Source: Dehalococcoidia bacterium (GTDB lineage Bacteria > Chloroflexota > Dehalococcoidia > GIF9 > AB-539-J10). Taken from it: a stretch of DNA of 8,439 bases. Below are positions 1-5,779 of this stretch, one piece after another. The position numbers and the translations under genes are program-made. The notes under the pieces are model-generated. The model saw nothing but the letters and a program-made list of their open reading frames with translations. It was not told the DNA's origin and made no database searches. The stretch lies in the NCBI GenBank assembly GCA_030626915.1, contig DAOUTC010000050.1, forward strand, positions 1 to 8,439. Direction: 5' to 3'. Position 1 is the first letter of the stretch; each line of letters opens with the position of its first letter.

Positions 1-68
1 AATCCACTAAATATCGCTAGAAATAAGCCGAGACAGGCTACAAGACAAACTAGTTTAGATTTACTCAT
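1..68 (-). CDS. N-terminus of an exported or membrane-anchored protein (partial, runs off left edge)
   Basis: Only the first 22 codons are in the window, read leftward from an ATG at 68. They begin MSKSKLVCLVACLGLFLAIFSG: two lysines within the first five residues, then an unbroken hydrophobic stretch of about 17 residues. This is the shape of a signal peptide or an N-terminal membrane anchor. No clear lipobox is reached before the edge. A GGGAG ribosome binding site (76-80) sits about seven bases upstream, and a good promoter lies at 99-127, so the start is well supported although the piece is short. In many genomes remA-gmk is followed by rpoZ; this is not rpoZ. The protein's function cannot be told from what is visible. 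Confidence 0.6.
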   Translation of the reverse strand, partial: MSKSKLVCLVACLGLFLAIFSG

Positions 69-98
69 TTTGACAACTCCCAGAAATTTATTTTTTAT

Positions 99-127
99 AT
101 CTTAGCTAAACTTGTTGCCATGGTCAA
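99..127 (-). promoter_or_regulatory. Sigma70-type promoter for the partial exported-protein gene
   Basis: On the minus strand, TTGACC (127-122) is followed after 17 bases by TAAGAT (104-99). That matches 5/6 of the -35 and 4/6 of the -10 consensus at the optimal spacing. Predicted transcription start is near 92, giving a leader of about 24 bases that contains the GGGAG site. It lies just after the gmk stop codon, so the partial gene is probably transcribed independently of gmk. Confidence 0.5.
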
Positions 128-140
128 GCATAACAAAAAA

Positions 141-755
141 TCACAATATAACATTCCTTGGCTTCACCCGGCACTTTTCAGCAGTCACAATGGCATTAAT
201 TTGAGATACAACATCATCAAGCTTGCCATGGTAGCTTGTTAGCACATAATCAAAGGACGGCAGGCTTTCTATCTCCTTCTTAGCTTCCTCCAATCTTAAG
301 GCTAGATCTATTGAGGGTTCATTATGCCTCTGCTTTAACCGACTTTCCAACTCCTCCATAGTGGGAGGCATGAGGAAAATAAATACTGCCTGAGGCAGGA
401 TTTTTTTGATAGTAGCAGCACCTTGAACATCTACCTTAATTATCATATCCATTCCCCTGGATAAACCTTGGACTATCTCATCTCTGGGCACACCATAGTA
501 ATTGCCATAAACCCTGGCCCATTCTAAAAGTTGTCCTGTATCTATCATTTGCTGAAATTTTTCCTGGGACAAAAAGTGGTAATCTACCCCCTCCCTCTCT
601 CCAGTACGGCAAGGACGTGTGGTAGCAGTAACAACATAGTAGAAGGGACGCTTGAGCTCCTTCATTCTGGTAAGCACAGCGTCTTTACCTACTCCAGAAG
701 GTCCAGAAAGGACAACGAGTAGAGAAGCACCGGGCGGACAATTTTCACAACTCAA
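141..755 (-). CDS. gmk: Guanylate kinase
   Basis: Cytosolic ATP:GMP phosphotransferase, making GDP from GMP for nucleotide supply. The 204-residue length is normal for the family. The P-loop GPSGVGKD is at residues 18-25, followed by the GMP-binding lobe with TTRPCRTGEREGVDYHF (about 45-61), including the usual Arg, Glu and Tyr contacts, then EWARVYGNYYGVP (about 78-90) and DVQGA (about 109-113). The lid region has an Arg-rich segment (ESRLKQRH). The start is TTG at 755, inside the end of remA: the genes overlap by 11 bases (745-755), and a GAGGA site (765-761) lies five bases upstream of the TTG, so translation is probably coupled. The P-loop ends in Asp where Ser or Thr is usual. The remA-gmk order is conserved across Firmicutes and Chloroflexota. 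Identity is certain; the exact start is likely. Confidence 0.96.
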   Translation of the reverse strand: MSCENCPPGASLLVVLSGPSGVGKDAVLTRMKELKRPFYYVVTATTRPCRTGEREGVDYHFLSQEKFQQMIDTGQLLEWARVYGNYYGVPRDEIVQGLSRGMDMIIKVDVQGAATIKKILPQAVFIFLMPPTMEELESRLKQRHNEPSIDLALRLEEAKKEIESLPSFDYVLTSYHGKLDDVVSQINAIVTAEKCRVKPRNVIL

Positions 756-1017
756 TTTTTTCCTCAGTGGCCAAAGATGGAGTAGCCAACCTATGAGCGA
801 CAGTGTCTGGAGATATAGCAGCTAGGCCTATATGACCAGTGTCAAAGAGAATAGCAGCCTTTGCTTTTCTGCCATGAGTGGCATCTATTAACAAGCCTTT
901 ATCCCTGGCCTCATGGATTAAGCGCTTGATGGGTTGCTGATTCACAGCAAGGAAAGCAATGGCCCTGTTTACAGCTATAATGTTGCCAAAACCAATGTGA
1001 ACCAATTCAGTGCCCAT
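745..1017 (-). CDS. remA: RemA-type DNA-binding regulator (DUF370 family)
   Basis: Ninety residues, the full length of the RemA/DUF370 family. In Bacillus subtilis, RemA is a DNA-binding, ring-forming activator of matrix and osmoprotectant genes. Family signature stretches are visible: HIGFGNIIAVNRAIA (7-21), PIKRLIHEARDKG (29-41), LIDATHGRKAKAAIL (43-57), and an SPDTVAHRL ending (69-77). Basic residues Arg18, Arg50 and Lys51 fall where the family puts its DNA-contacting residues. An AGGAGG site (1028-1023) lies five bases before the ATG at 1017, the strongest ribosome site of the leftward operon. The gene overlaps gmk downstream and lies 55 bases after aroA. The target genes in this organism are unknown; a biofilm role should not be assumed. 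The family call is very secure. Confidence 0.92.
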   Translation of the reverse strand: MGTELVHIGFGNIIAVNRAIAFLAVNQQPIKRLIHEARDKGLLIDATHGRKAKAAILFDTGHIGLAAISPDTVAHRLATPSLATEEKIEL

Positions 1018-1042
1018 ATTACCCTCCTAAAGATTTAATTAT

Positions 1043-1060
1043 GAGATTGCTTCATTTCAT
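1043..1060. repeat. 18-bp remnant of the TGTCATTGCGA palindromic repeat
   Basis: In the aroA-remA gap, the minus strand reads ATGAAATGAAGCAATCTC (1060-1043). The same 18 bases occur on the plus strand at 3270-3287, inside the complete repeat at 3259-3335. The terminal TGTCATTGCGA arm is not present here, so this is an internal fragment or a decayed copy, 12 bases after the aroA stop codon. Confidence 0.6.
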
Positions 1061-1072
1061 CTGCAGCCAGCA

Positions 1073-2386
1073 TTAAATGGTCAGATTTTGCAAATCCTGC
1101 CAAAAAGCAGGATAGGAGACTTGCGCTGCCTGGGCATGATTGATAGTTGTTCTGCCCTTAGCTATTAAGCCAGCTATAGCCAGACTCATCGCCAAGCGAT
1201 GGTCAAAATGAGCATCAACCTCCGCACCCACCAAAGGATTGCCACCATGGATAACCATGCCATCGGGCAATGGCTCAATTTTAGCTCCCAAACGGGAAAG
1301 TTCCCTTGACACGGTGGCAATCCTATCCGATTCCTTCAGTCGCAATTCAGTAGCATCCCTGATTACAGTTTTACCTCTAGCTGCACAGCCAGCTACAGCT
1401 AGAACTGGAATCTCATCTATAAGGCGAGGAATAATACTTCCACCAATCTCGACCCCTCTTAGCTCACTAGATTCTATCATAATATCGGCTAATGGCTCAC
1501 CTGCTTCCACCCGCTCATTCTCTATTTTAAGCTTAGCCCCCATAGCCAAAAGGACATCAATAATTCCTGTTCGTGTAGGGTTAATCCCACAGTCCTTTAT
1601 GATTATCCTGGCATTAGGATGAACAACCCCAGCAACTAAAAAGTAAGCCCCTGAGCTAATATCACCAGGTACACGAAAACTAACCGAAGCTAAGGAACTG
1701 GTTAAAGGAATTAAAGAAAGTGAATTACCATTAATTTCCAATTCAGCCCCCATATGTTTAAGCAACCTCTCAGTATGATCTCGTGAAGGAACCGGCTGAT
1801 GTAAAACAGTCTCGCCCTGGGCAAAAAGGCCAGCCAATAGAATTGCCGATTTAATCTGGGCACTGGGGATGGGCAAGGAAAATTCTATGCCATGCAGCTC
1901 TTTCCCCCTAATGACCAGAGGGGCAAAGGAATCCTTTCCCCTGCCATAGATTTCGGCACCCATAGACCTCAGTGGCTTGATCAGCCTTCCCATGGGGCGG
2001 GAGCGAAGGGAAGCATCACCGGTAATAATGGATAGAAAGGGCTGGCTGGTAAGGAGACCACCGAGGAGACGCATAGTAGTACCACTGTTTCCAGAATTGA
2101 GTATATTAGCAGGTTCCCTCAAACCATCCTTGCCAATCCCGGAAACTAGCAAGGTGGGACAATTCTGAGGTCCCTCCCTGCAAATTTCAACCCCTAGAGC
2201 CCTCAGGCAGCTAACAGTGCTGCAGCAATCCCTACCCGGGGCAAAATTAGCGATTTCGGCTTTGCCTGAAGCTAAGCTATTAAGGATAACTGCTCGGTGA
2301 GAGATAGACTTGTCGCCGGGCAGAGCAACCTTCTCCCCCAACTGAGAACAAGGTTTAATTGTCTTGACTACGTTTCGTTTAGCCAT
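1073..2386 (-). CDS. aroA: 3-phosphoshikimate 1-carboxyvinyltransferase (EPSP synthase)
   Basis: Sixth step of the shikimate pathway: joins phosphoenolpyruvate to shikimate 3-phosphate, on the way to chorismate. The 437-residue length is typical. Landmarks in order: PGDKSISHR (23-31), GNSGTTMR (99-106), RSRPMGRL (128-135), PSAQIKSAILLAG (174-186), RDHTERLL (202-209), GDISSGAYF (241-249), the catalytic Asp in RLIDEIP (Asp324), ELRLKESDRI (347-356) and FDHRLAMSLA (394-403). SAQIKS together with RDHTE resembles the class II group, but GNSGTT keeps the Gly residues of ordinary glyphosate-sensitive enzymes. The ATG at 2386 lies inside the end of tyrA (19-base overlap), with only a weak AAGG-type ribosome site, suggesting translational coupling. 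Second gene of the tyrA-aroA-remA-gmk unit. No truncation or frameshift. Confidence 0.97.
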   Translation of the reverse strand: MAKRNVVKTIKPCSQLGEKVALPGDKSISHRAVILNSLASGKAEIANFAPGRDCCSTVSCLRALGVEICREGPQNCPTLLVSGIGKDGLREPANILNSGNSGTTMRLLGGLLTSQPFLSIITGDASLRSRPMGRLIKPLRSMGAEIYGRGKDSFAPLVIRGKELHGIEFSLPIPSAQIKSAILLAGLFAQGETVLHQPVPSRDHTERLLKHMGAELEINGNSLSLIPLTSSLASVSFRVPGDISSGAYFLVAGVVHPNARIIIKDCGINPTRTGIIDVLLAMGAKLKIENERVEAGEPLADIMIESSELRGVEIGGSIIPRLIDEIPVLAVAGCAARGKTVIRDATELRLKESDRIATVSRELSRLGAKIEPLPDGMVIHGGNPLVGAEVDAHFDHRLAMSLAIAGLIAKGRTTINHAQAAQVSYPAFWQDLQNLTI

Positions 2387-3222
2387 CCTTGCCTTGCTTT
2401 ATTAGCCTCAGCTAGAGCCTCCTCTAAGTCTTCATTTCCCGCATCTACTAGCTGGCGATACCTATCCAACTCCTTACGGAATTCATCAATCCAGTGGATT
2501 ATGGCTTGCCTATTAGTAAGGCAAATATGGGCATTCACCTCGGGATTTCCTGAAGCCAGACGAGTAAGGTCACGATAGCCAGAGGCAGCTAGCTGGGACA
2601 TCTTGCCCCAGGAGGAATCTTTGGTAGTAGCCGATATTAGGGCTGCTGAGAGCAACATAGGTAAATGACTGATGCCAGCCACTAGATTATCATGCTCTTG
2701 AGCATCAACGAAAAGAGGCGTAGCCCCAAGCTTTTTTACCACGTTTGCTACTTTATCCACGGCCTGTGGCGAAGTTTTCTTGGCTGGAGTAAGACAGTAA
2801 ACGCATCCTTGAAATAATTTGGCCTCGGCAGCCTGAATACCATAGGTTTCTTTACCCGCCATGGGATGCCCGCCAACAAAATCCACCCTTGGTGGCAATA
2901 ACTCCTCTGCCCATTTCATGACCTCGAGTTTGGTGCTCGCTGTATCAGTTACTATACATCCAGGGGAAAGACAATCTGCTATCCGAGACAGGATTTCCTT
3001 TATGGTTAAAACCGGGGTAGCAATGATAACCAGGTCAGTTTCCTTTACTGCGTGCTCTAAGTTCATTTCCACTTTGTCAACTGCTCCTACCTTCAGGGCA
3101 ACAGAAGCAACTTCAGAACGGCGAACATAGCCAACAATCTCCCATCCTGGCTTGGCTAGCTGTTTGAGGGCAAGCCCAATAGAGCCACCAATAAGCCCTA
3201 ACCCAATAATGGCAACACGCAC
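2368..3222 (-). CDS. tyrA: Prephenate/arogenate dehydrogenase
   Basis: Oxidative decarboxylation of prephenate (or arogenate) on the tyrosine branch. The 284 residues hold an N-terminal Rossmann domain with GLGLIG (7-12) and a helical dimerisation domain. Visible motifs: VTDTASTK (91-98), GGHPMAG with the likely catalytic His119 (117-123), EHDNLVAGISHLP (176-188), and GYRDLTRLASGNPEVN (215-230). There is no C-terminal ACT domain, so direct tyrosine feedback through such a domain is not expected. The second Rossmann strand ends GYVRRSE (31-37) rather than in an acidic residue, which hints at NADP over NAD. The start is GTG at 3222: an in-frame TAA lies one codon upstream (3228-3226), there is no room to start later without losing the Rossmann strand, and there is no Shine-Dalgarno site. 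Leaderless initiation is likely. Confidence 0.94.
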   Translation of the reverse strand: MRVAIIGLGLIGGSIGLALKQLAKPGWEIVGYVRRSEVASVALKVGAVDKVEMNLEHAVKETDLVIIATPVLTIKEILSRIADCLSPGCIVTDTASTKLEVMKWAEELLPPRVDFVGGHPMAGKETYGIQAAEAKLFQGCVYCLTPAKKTSPQAVDKVANVVKKLGATPLFVDAQEHDNLVAGISHLPMLLSAALISATTKDSSWGKMSQLAASGYRDLTRLASGNPEVNAHICLTNRQAIIHWIDEFRKELDRYRQLVDAGNEDLEEALAEANKARQGWLNET

Positions 3223-3228
3223 TTTTTA

Positions 3229-3237
3229 ATTATAACA
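3229..3237 (-). promoter_or_regulatory. Extended -10 promoter of the tyrA-aroA-remA-gmk operon, giving a leaderless mRNA
   Basis: On the minus strand, TGTTATAAT (3237-3229) is a perfect extended -10 element: TG, one base, then TATAAT. The -35 region is weak (TTCTTA around 3258-3253), as is usual for extended -10 promoters. Six bases, TAAAAA, separate the -10 from the GTG of tyrA, so transcription should begin at or within a base or two of the start codon. The promoter lies just downstream of the palindromic repeat at 3259-3335. Confidence 0.62.
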
Positions 3238-3258
3238 TGAATTTGAGGCTGCTAAGAA

Positions 3259-3335
3259 TGTCATTGCGAATGAAATGAAGCAATCTCCTTACCACCCCTT
3301 AGGATTGCTTCGGCACTTCGTGCCTCGCAATGACA
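3259..3335. repeat. 77-bp palindromic repeat with 11-bp terminal inverted repeats
   Basis: The ends are perfect inverted repeats: TGTCATTGCGA (3259-3269) and TCGCAATGACA (3325-3335). Inside them, GAAGCAATC (3277-3285) pairs with GATTGCTTC (3303-3311), so one strand can fold into a long imperfect hairpin. This is the TCATTGCGAG...GAAGCAATC type of dispersed intergenic repeat known from many bacterial genomes, behaving like a small non-autonomous element. No target-site duplication is visible. The right half lies inside the 3' end of the symporter gene. A further short inverted pair, GAGGCTG (3245-3251) and CAGCCTC (3334-3340), brackets the element. It could also act as a transcription barrier between the symporter and tyrA, but no T-run follows. 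Confidence 0.85.
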
Positions 3336-4710
3336 GCCTCTTATGACTAAGGAAACTTACTCCAAAAAGAAGAATGGCACTTATAGCAAAACCTAGGAGG
3401 GGCAGATCTCCTTTAAGAGGAATATCAAGACCTGGGATTTTCCCCAGTAGCCCTATTACTCCACCACCTATAAGAGCTGCCAAGGCTCCTTGTGGAGTCA
3501 CTCTTAGCCTTTTTTTATAAAACCCAGCAATCACTGGAATGACTAAGCCGCAAGTAAAGACGGTATAAGCAAAGAGAAGGGACGAAATGACGCCTTTTAA
3601 GGCTAGAGCTAAGCCCAGCGCCACAAGACCTAATATGATTATATTTAAGCGGGTTAGCAAAACAGTTTTTCCTTCATTAAAGGAAGGGTAAAACCGCTTA
3701 ACCACGTCCTCGGTCAAAATAACGCTTTGACTAAGGAGGCAAGTATCCGCTGAAGACATAAGTGCAGCCACCAGGGCAGCAAGAATCAACCCACTTAAAC
3801 CAGGAGAAAGAACCCCATCTATTACTTGAGGAAAGGCTTGCTCTGCAGGAATCGTGGGATATAGAACCCTGGCACCCATCCCTATTAAAGTGATGGCAAA
3901 GGCTAAGGGGAGAAATAGAAAGGCACACAAGAAAGCTGATAGTTGAGCTGTCTTTTCTTCCCTGGCACAGAAAAGTCGAGTATAGATATCTGGGCCCACT
4001 ACATAAGTCCCCCCAACAAGAATCAAAAGAGACATCAGCATCTTCCAATTAAATTCGGGACTCAGTGGAAAGGAAAAGTAAGTCAAAGGAAGAGAAACTT
4101 TTAACCCGTCCAACCCACCCACACGAGAAAACACCAGTACTAAAGCTACAAAAATCCCCACAAAAAGTATTGCTGCCTGGAAAGCATCGGTGCGGATAAT
4201 AGAGAATTGACCTCCCAGGATAGCATAAATTACAAAGACCGCGGTAAAAATAATCATCCAAAAAGTAACAGAGCCTATTCCCAAAATAGATAAGACTTTA
4301 CCCGCAGCCACAATTTGTCCCGCTACCACTCCTGTCCAGGCGATAACGATAAGAATGGAAGCAGCCAAACTTACCCGGTTGTCATACTGCTTTTCAAGCA
4401 GCTCCGGGAGAGTATAAAGTGCAACACCTCTCACCTTCCTGGCAAAGAAGAGCCCCAAAATTAAAAGCCCCACAGAGCCAACGAGAAGCCACCAAGCACC
4501 CGTCAAGCCTTGCCCAAATCCCAAGCCAGCCATCCCCACGGTTACCGAACCCCCCACAGCAGTGGCTAGAAGGGAGCCAGTGATGAGGAGCGTAGTCCCC
4601 CTCCGGTTGGCGACGAAGAACCCATCCCGACCACCCACCCTTCTTCTACTCCACACCCCTATCCCAATTATGGCTAGAAAATAAAGGATGATGATGAGCA
4701 ATCGGGACAT
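3289..4710 (-). CDS. Sodium:solute symporter (SSS family)
   Basis: Inner-membrane secondary transporter of the SSS family (the PutP/PanF/SglT fold), taking up an organic solute with sodium. The 473 residues contain about 13 hydrophobic helices, starting at residues 3-20 and ending at 436-454. Family landmarks: the post-TM1 segment GRDGFFVANRRG (27-38), GQIVAAGKVLS (131-141), GGQFSIIRTDAFQ (166-178), VGPDIYTRLFCAR (238-250), and ALMSSADTCLLSQSVILTEDVVKR (317-340 segment) whose Ser319-Ser320-Asp322 region matches the sodium-site helix. Substrate cannot be read from sequence. The gene starts one base after the birA stop, so it is co-transcribed with birA, which favours a vitamin or vitamin-precursor substrate; this is inference. 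The last 14 or so residues (from about 460, LRGTKCRSNP) are encoded by a palindromic repeat that also supplies the stop. Confidence 0.9.
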   Translation of the reverse strand: MSRLLIIILYFLAIIGIGVWSRRRVGGRDGFFVANRRGTTLLITGSLLATAVGGSVTVGMAGLGFGQGLTGAWWLLVGSVGLLILGLFFARKVRGVALYTLPELLEKQYDNRVSLAASILIVIAWTGVVAGQIVAAGKVLSILGIGSVTFWMIIFTAVFVIYAILGGQFSIIRTDAFQAAILFVGIFVALVLVFSRVGGLDGLKVSLPLTYFSFPLSPEFNWKMLMSLLILVGGTYVVGPDIYTRLFCAREEKTAQLSAFLCAFLFLPLAFAITLIGMGARVLYPTIPAEQAFPQVIDGVLSPGLSGLILAALVAALMSSADTCLLSQSVILTEDVVKRFYPSFNEGKTVLLTRLNIIILGLVALGLALALKGVISSLLFAYTVFTCGLVIPVIAGFYKKRLRVTPQGALAALIGGGVIGLLGKIPGLDIPLKGDLPLLGFAISAILLFGVSFLSHKRLSLRGTKCRSNPKGW

Positions 4711-4711
4711 G

Positions 4712-5635
4712 TTAGCTCAGATGGATACAATCTCCACAAATAGCGCTCCTCAAAGAGCCGTCCTCACTTTTTAATATAAGCGCTCCGCTAGCATCAATAT
4801 CGAGTGCCTGCCCTATTATTTCTCCGTCTGGCGCTACTATCCTTACATCTCTACCCAATGTGGCAGAGAGGCTTTTCCATTCCTCCAGCAAACCCCCTTT
4901 AGTTAATAAAACTTGCTGCTGGTTTATTTCTTTTAGCACTGAGTTTAAGAATTCCTTCCTGGAAACCTCCTTCCCCAACTCTTCCTTTAAAGAAGTGGCC
5001 CCTTTTTCATACCGGGAAATAGAATTATTGGCATTTATGCCTATACCCAGATTTACAAAGTTTATAACGTCTGTTTCCGCCTCTATCTCAGCCAATATGC
5101 CACATACCTTTTTCCCTTTAATTAAGACGTCGTTCGGCCATTTCAATTCAGCCTTTAAACCAAAAAATCTCCTAATCGCTTTCGCCACTGCCACAGAGGC
5201 CATCAGGTTCATCCTCGGAGCATATATCGGACTCATTTTAGGTCTTAAAATAAGGGTGACATAGATCCCACCTTTTGGAGAGAGCCACTCCCGGCCTAAC
5301 CTCCCTCTGCCACGGGTTTGAGACTCAGCAATCACAATTGCCCCCTCCTCTACTCCCCTTTTGGCTAATTCCTTGGCTATATTCATTGTCGAGCTAGCTT
5401 CCCAAAAATGATGAACCTTCTGCTCCCAGCCCTGAAGTTCACCAGGAAGCAATAAATCCGGAGAGGAAACTAAGCGATAGCCTCTAGCCGAGGCTTCTAT
5501 TACATAGCCATCTTCCTTTAAATTACGAATATGCTTCCAGATAGAAACCCTGGAGATACCGAGCTCTTTGCTCAGCACCTGGCCAGAAACATAATCTCCA
5601 CTCTCCCGTAAAACCTTTAATATCTTCACCTTCAT
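4712..5635 (-). CDS. birA: Bifunctional biotin--protein ligase / biotin repressor
   Basis: Activates biotin with ATP and attaches it to the carrier protein of biotin-dependent carboxylases; the biotinyl-AMP form can also repress transcription. Numbering from the alternative ATG at 5656 (314 residues): winged helix-turn-helix at about 8-62 (SGQVLSKELGISRVSIWKHI), catalytic motif GRGRLGREW (116-124), KWPNDV (172-177), Lys183 in GKKVCGIL, VNLGIGIN (201-208), and a small C-terminal SH3-like domain. All key parts are present, so it is the group II, DNA-binding kind. I prefer the second ATG at 5635: it has a GAGG site eight bases upstream (5647-5644), and family members usually begin near MKxKILKxL. 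The ATG at 5656 has only AGG before it. Adjacent GGTTAACC palindromes suggest autoregulation. It leads a two-gene operon with the symporter. Confidence 0.94.
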   Translation of the reverse strand: MKVKILKVLRESGDYVSGQVLSKELGISRVSIWKHIRNLKEDGYVIEASARGYRLVSSPDLLLPGELQGWEQKVHHFWEASSTMNIAKELAKRGVEEGAIVIAESQTRGRGRLGREWLSPKGGIYVTLILRPKMSPIYAPRMNLMASVAVAKAIRRFFGLKAELKWPNDVLIKGKKVCGILAEIEAETDVINFVNLGIGINANNSISRYEKGATSLKEELGKEVSRKEFLNSVLKEINQQQVLLTKGGLLEEWKSLSATLGRDVRIVAPDGEIIGQALDIDASGALILKSEDGSLRSAICGDCIHLS

Positions 5636-5637
5636 TT

Positions 5638-5666
5638 GGTTAACCTCATTGTTCATAAGGTTAACC
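5638..5666. promoter_or_regulatory. Putative BirA operator: paired GGTTAACC palindromes
   Basis: GGTTAACC occurs at 5638-5645 and again at 5659-5666, exactly 21 bp apart, or two helical turns, so both lie on the same DNA face. Read as half-sites they give TGGTTAACC - 13 bases - GGTTAACCT, close to the known BirA box (TTGTTAACC and GGTTAACAA halves separated by about 14-16 bases). The gap here is slightly shorter. The upstream copy covers the predicted birA -10 and the downstream copy covers the GAGG ribosome site, so BirA bound here would block its own transcription. Confidence 0.6.
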
Positions 5667-5686
5667 TATTTGAGCATATCAGTCAA
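5658..5686 (-). promoter_or_regulatory. Probable birA-symporter promoter
   Basis: On the minus strand, TTGACT (5686-5681) is followed after 17 bases by TAACCT (5663-5658). The -35 matches 5/6 of the consensus; the -10 is poor (3/6) but starts TA and ends T. The predicted transcription start, near 5651, falls downstream of the ATG at 5656, which would make the ATG at 5635 the real start. The -10 is embedded in one of the GGTTAACC palindromes. Confidence 0.4.
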
Positions 5687-5705
5687 TCCCCTCAAGCTGC
5701 GTCGT

Positions 5706-5734
5706 TTGACCTATCCTGTCTTCTGCTATATCAT
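5706..5734 (+). promoter_or_regulatory. Sigma70-type promoter of htpX
   Basis: TTGACC (5706-5711) and TATCAT (5729-5734) are separated by 17 bases and match 5/6 and 5/6 of consensus. Transcription would start near 5741, giving a leader of about 40 bases that contains the AAAGGAGG ribosome site. No CIRCE-like or other heat-shock operator is visible between the promoter and the gene. It probably drives htpX and the following MBL-fold gene. Confidence 0.62.
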
Positions 5735-5779
5735 TATCTTTAATGCAATCCGCTAAGGTAGTAACAAAGGAGGAATTTC

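Noticed and set aside
1073..2386. A glyphosate-tolerant type of AroA
   Set aside because: Although SAQIKS and RDHTE resemble class II enzymes, the GNSGTT motif keeps the Gly found in sensitive enzymes; tolerance cannot be claimed from sequence.
3259..3335. An intrinsic terminator for the symporter or tyrA
   Set aside because: The hairpin is real, but neither side has a T-run; it is explained better as a dispersed repeat, though it could still impede transcription.
3731..4261. Two minus-strand open frames inside the symporter gene
   Set aside because: They lie in another frame of a clear 13-helix transporter, show no family features and have no start signals; they are shadows of the symporter.
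4860..5264. Plus-strand open frame of 134 codons
   Set aside because: Antisense to birA over its catalytic domain; composition is the mirror of the real gene and there is no start signal.
5657..5779. A riboswitch or heat-shock (CIRCE) operator in the birA-htpX divergent region
   Set aside because: Apart from the GGTTAACC pair and the two promoters I see no conserved riboswitch core and no TTAGCACTC-type inverted repeat.
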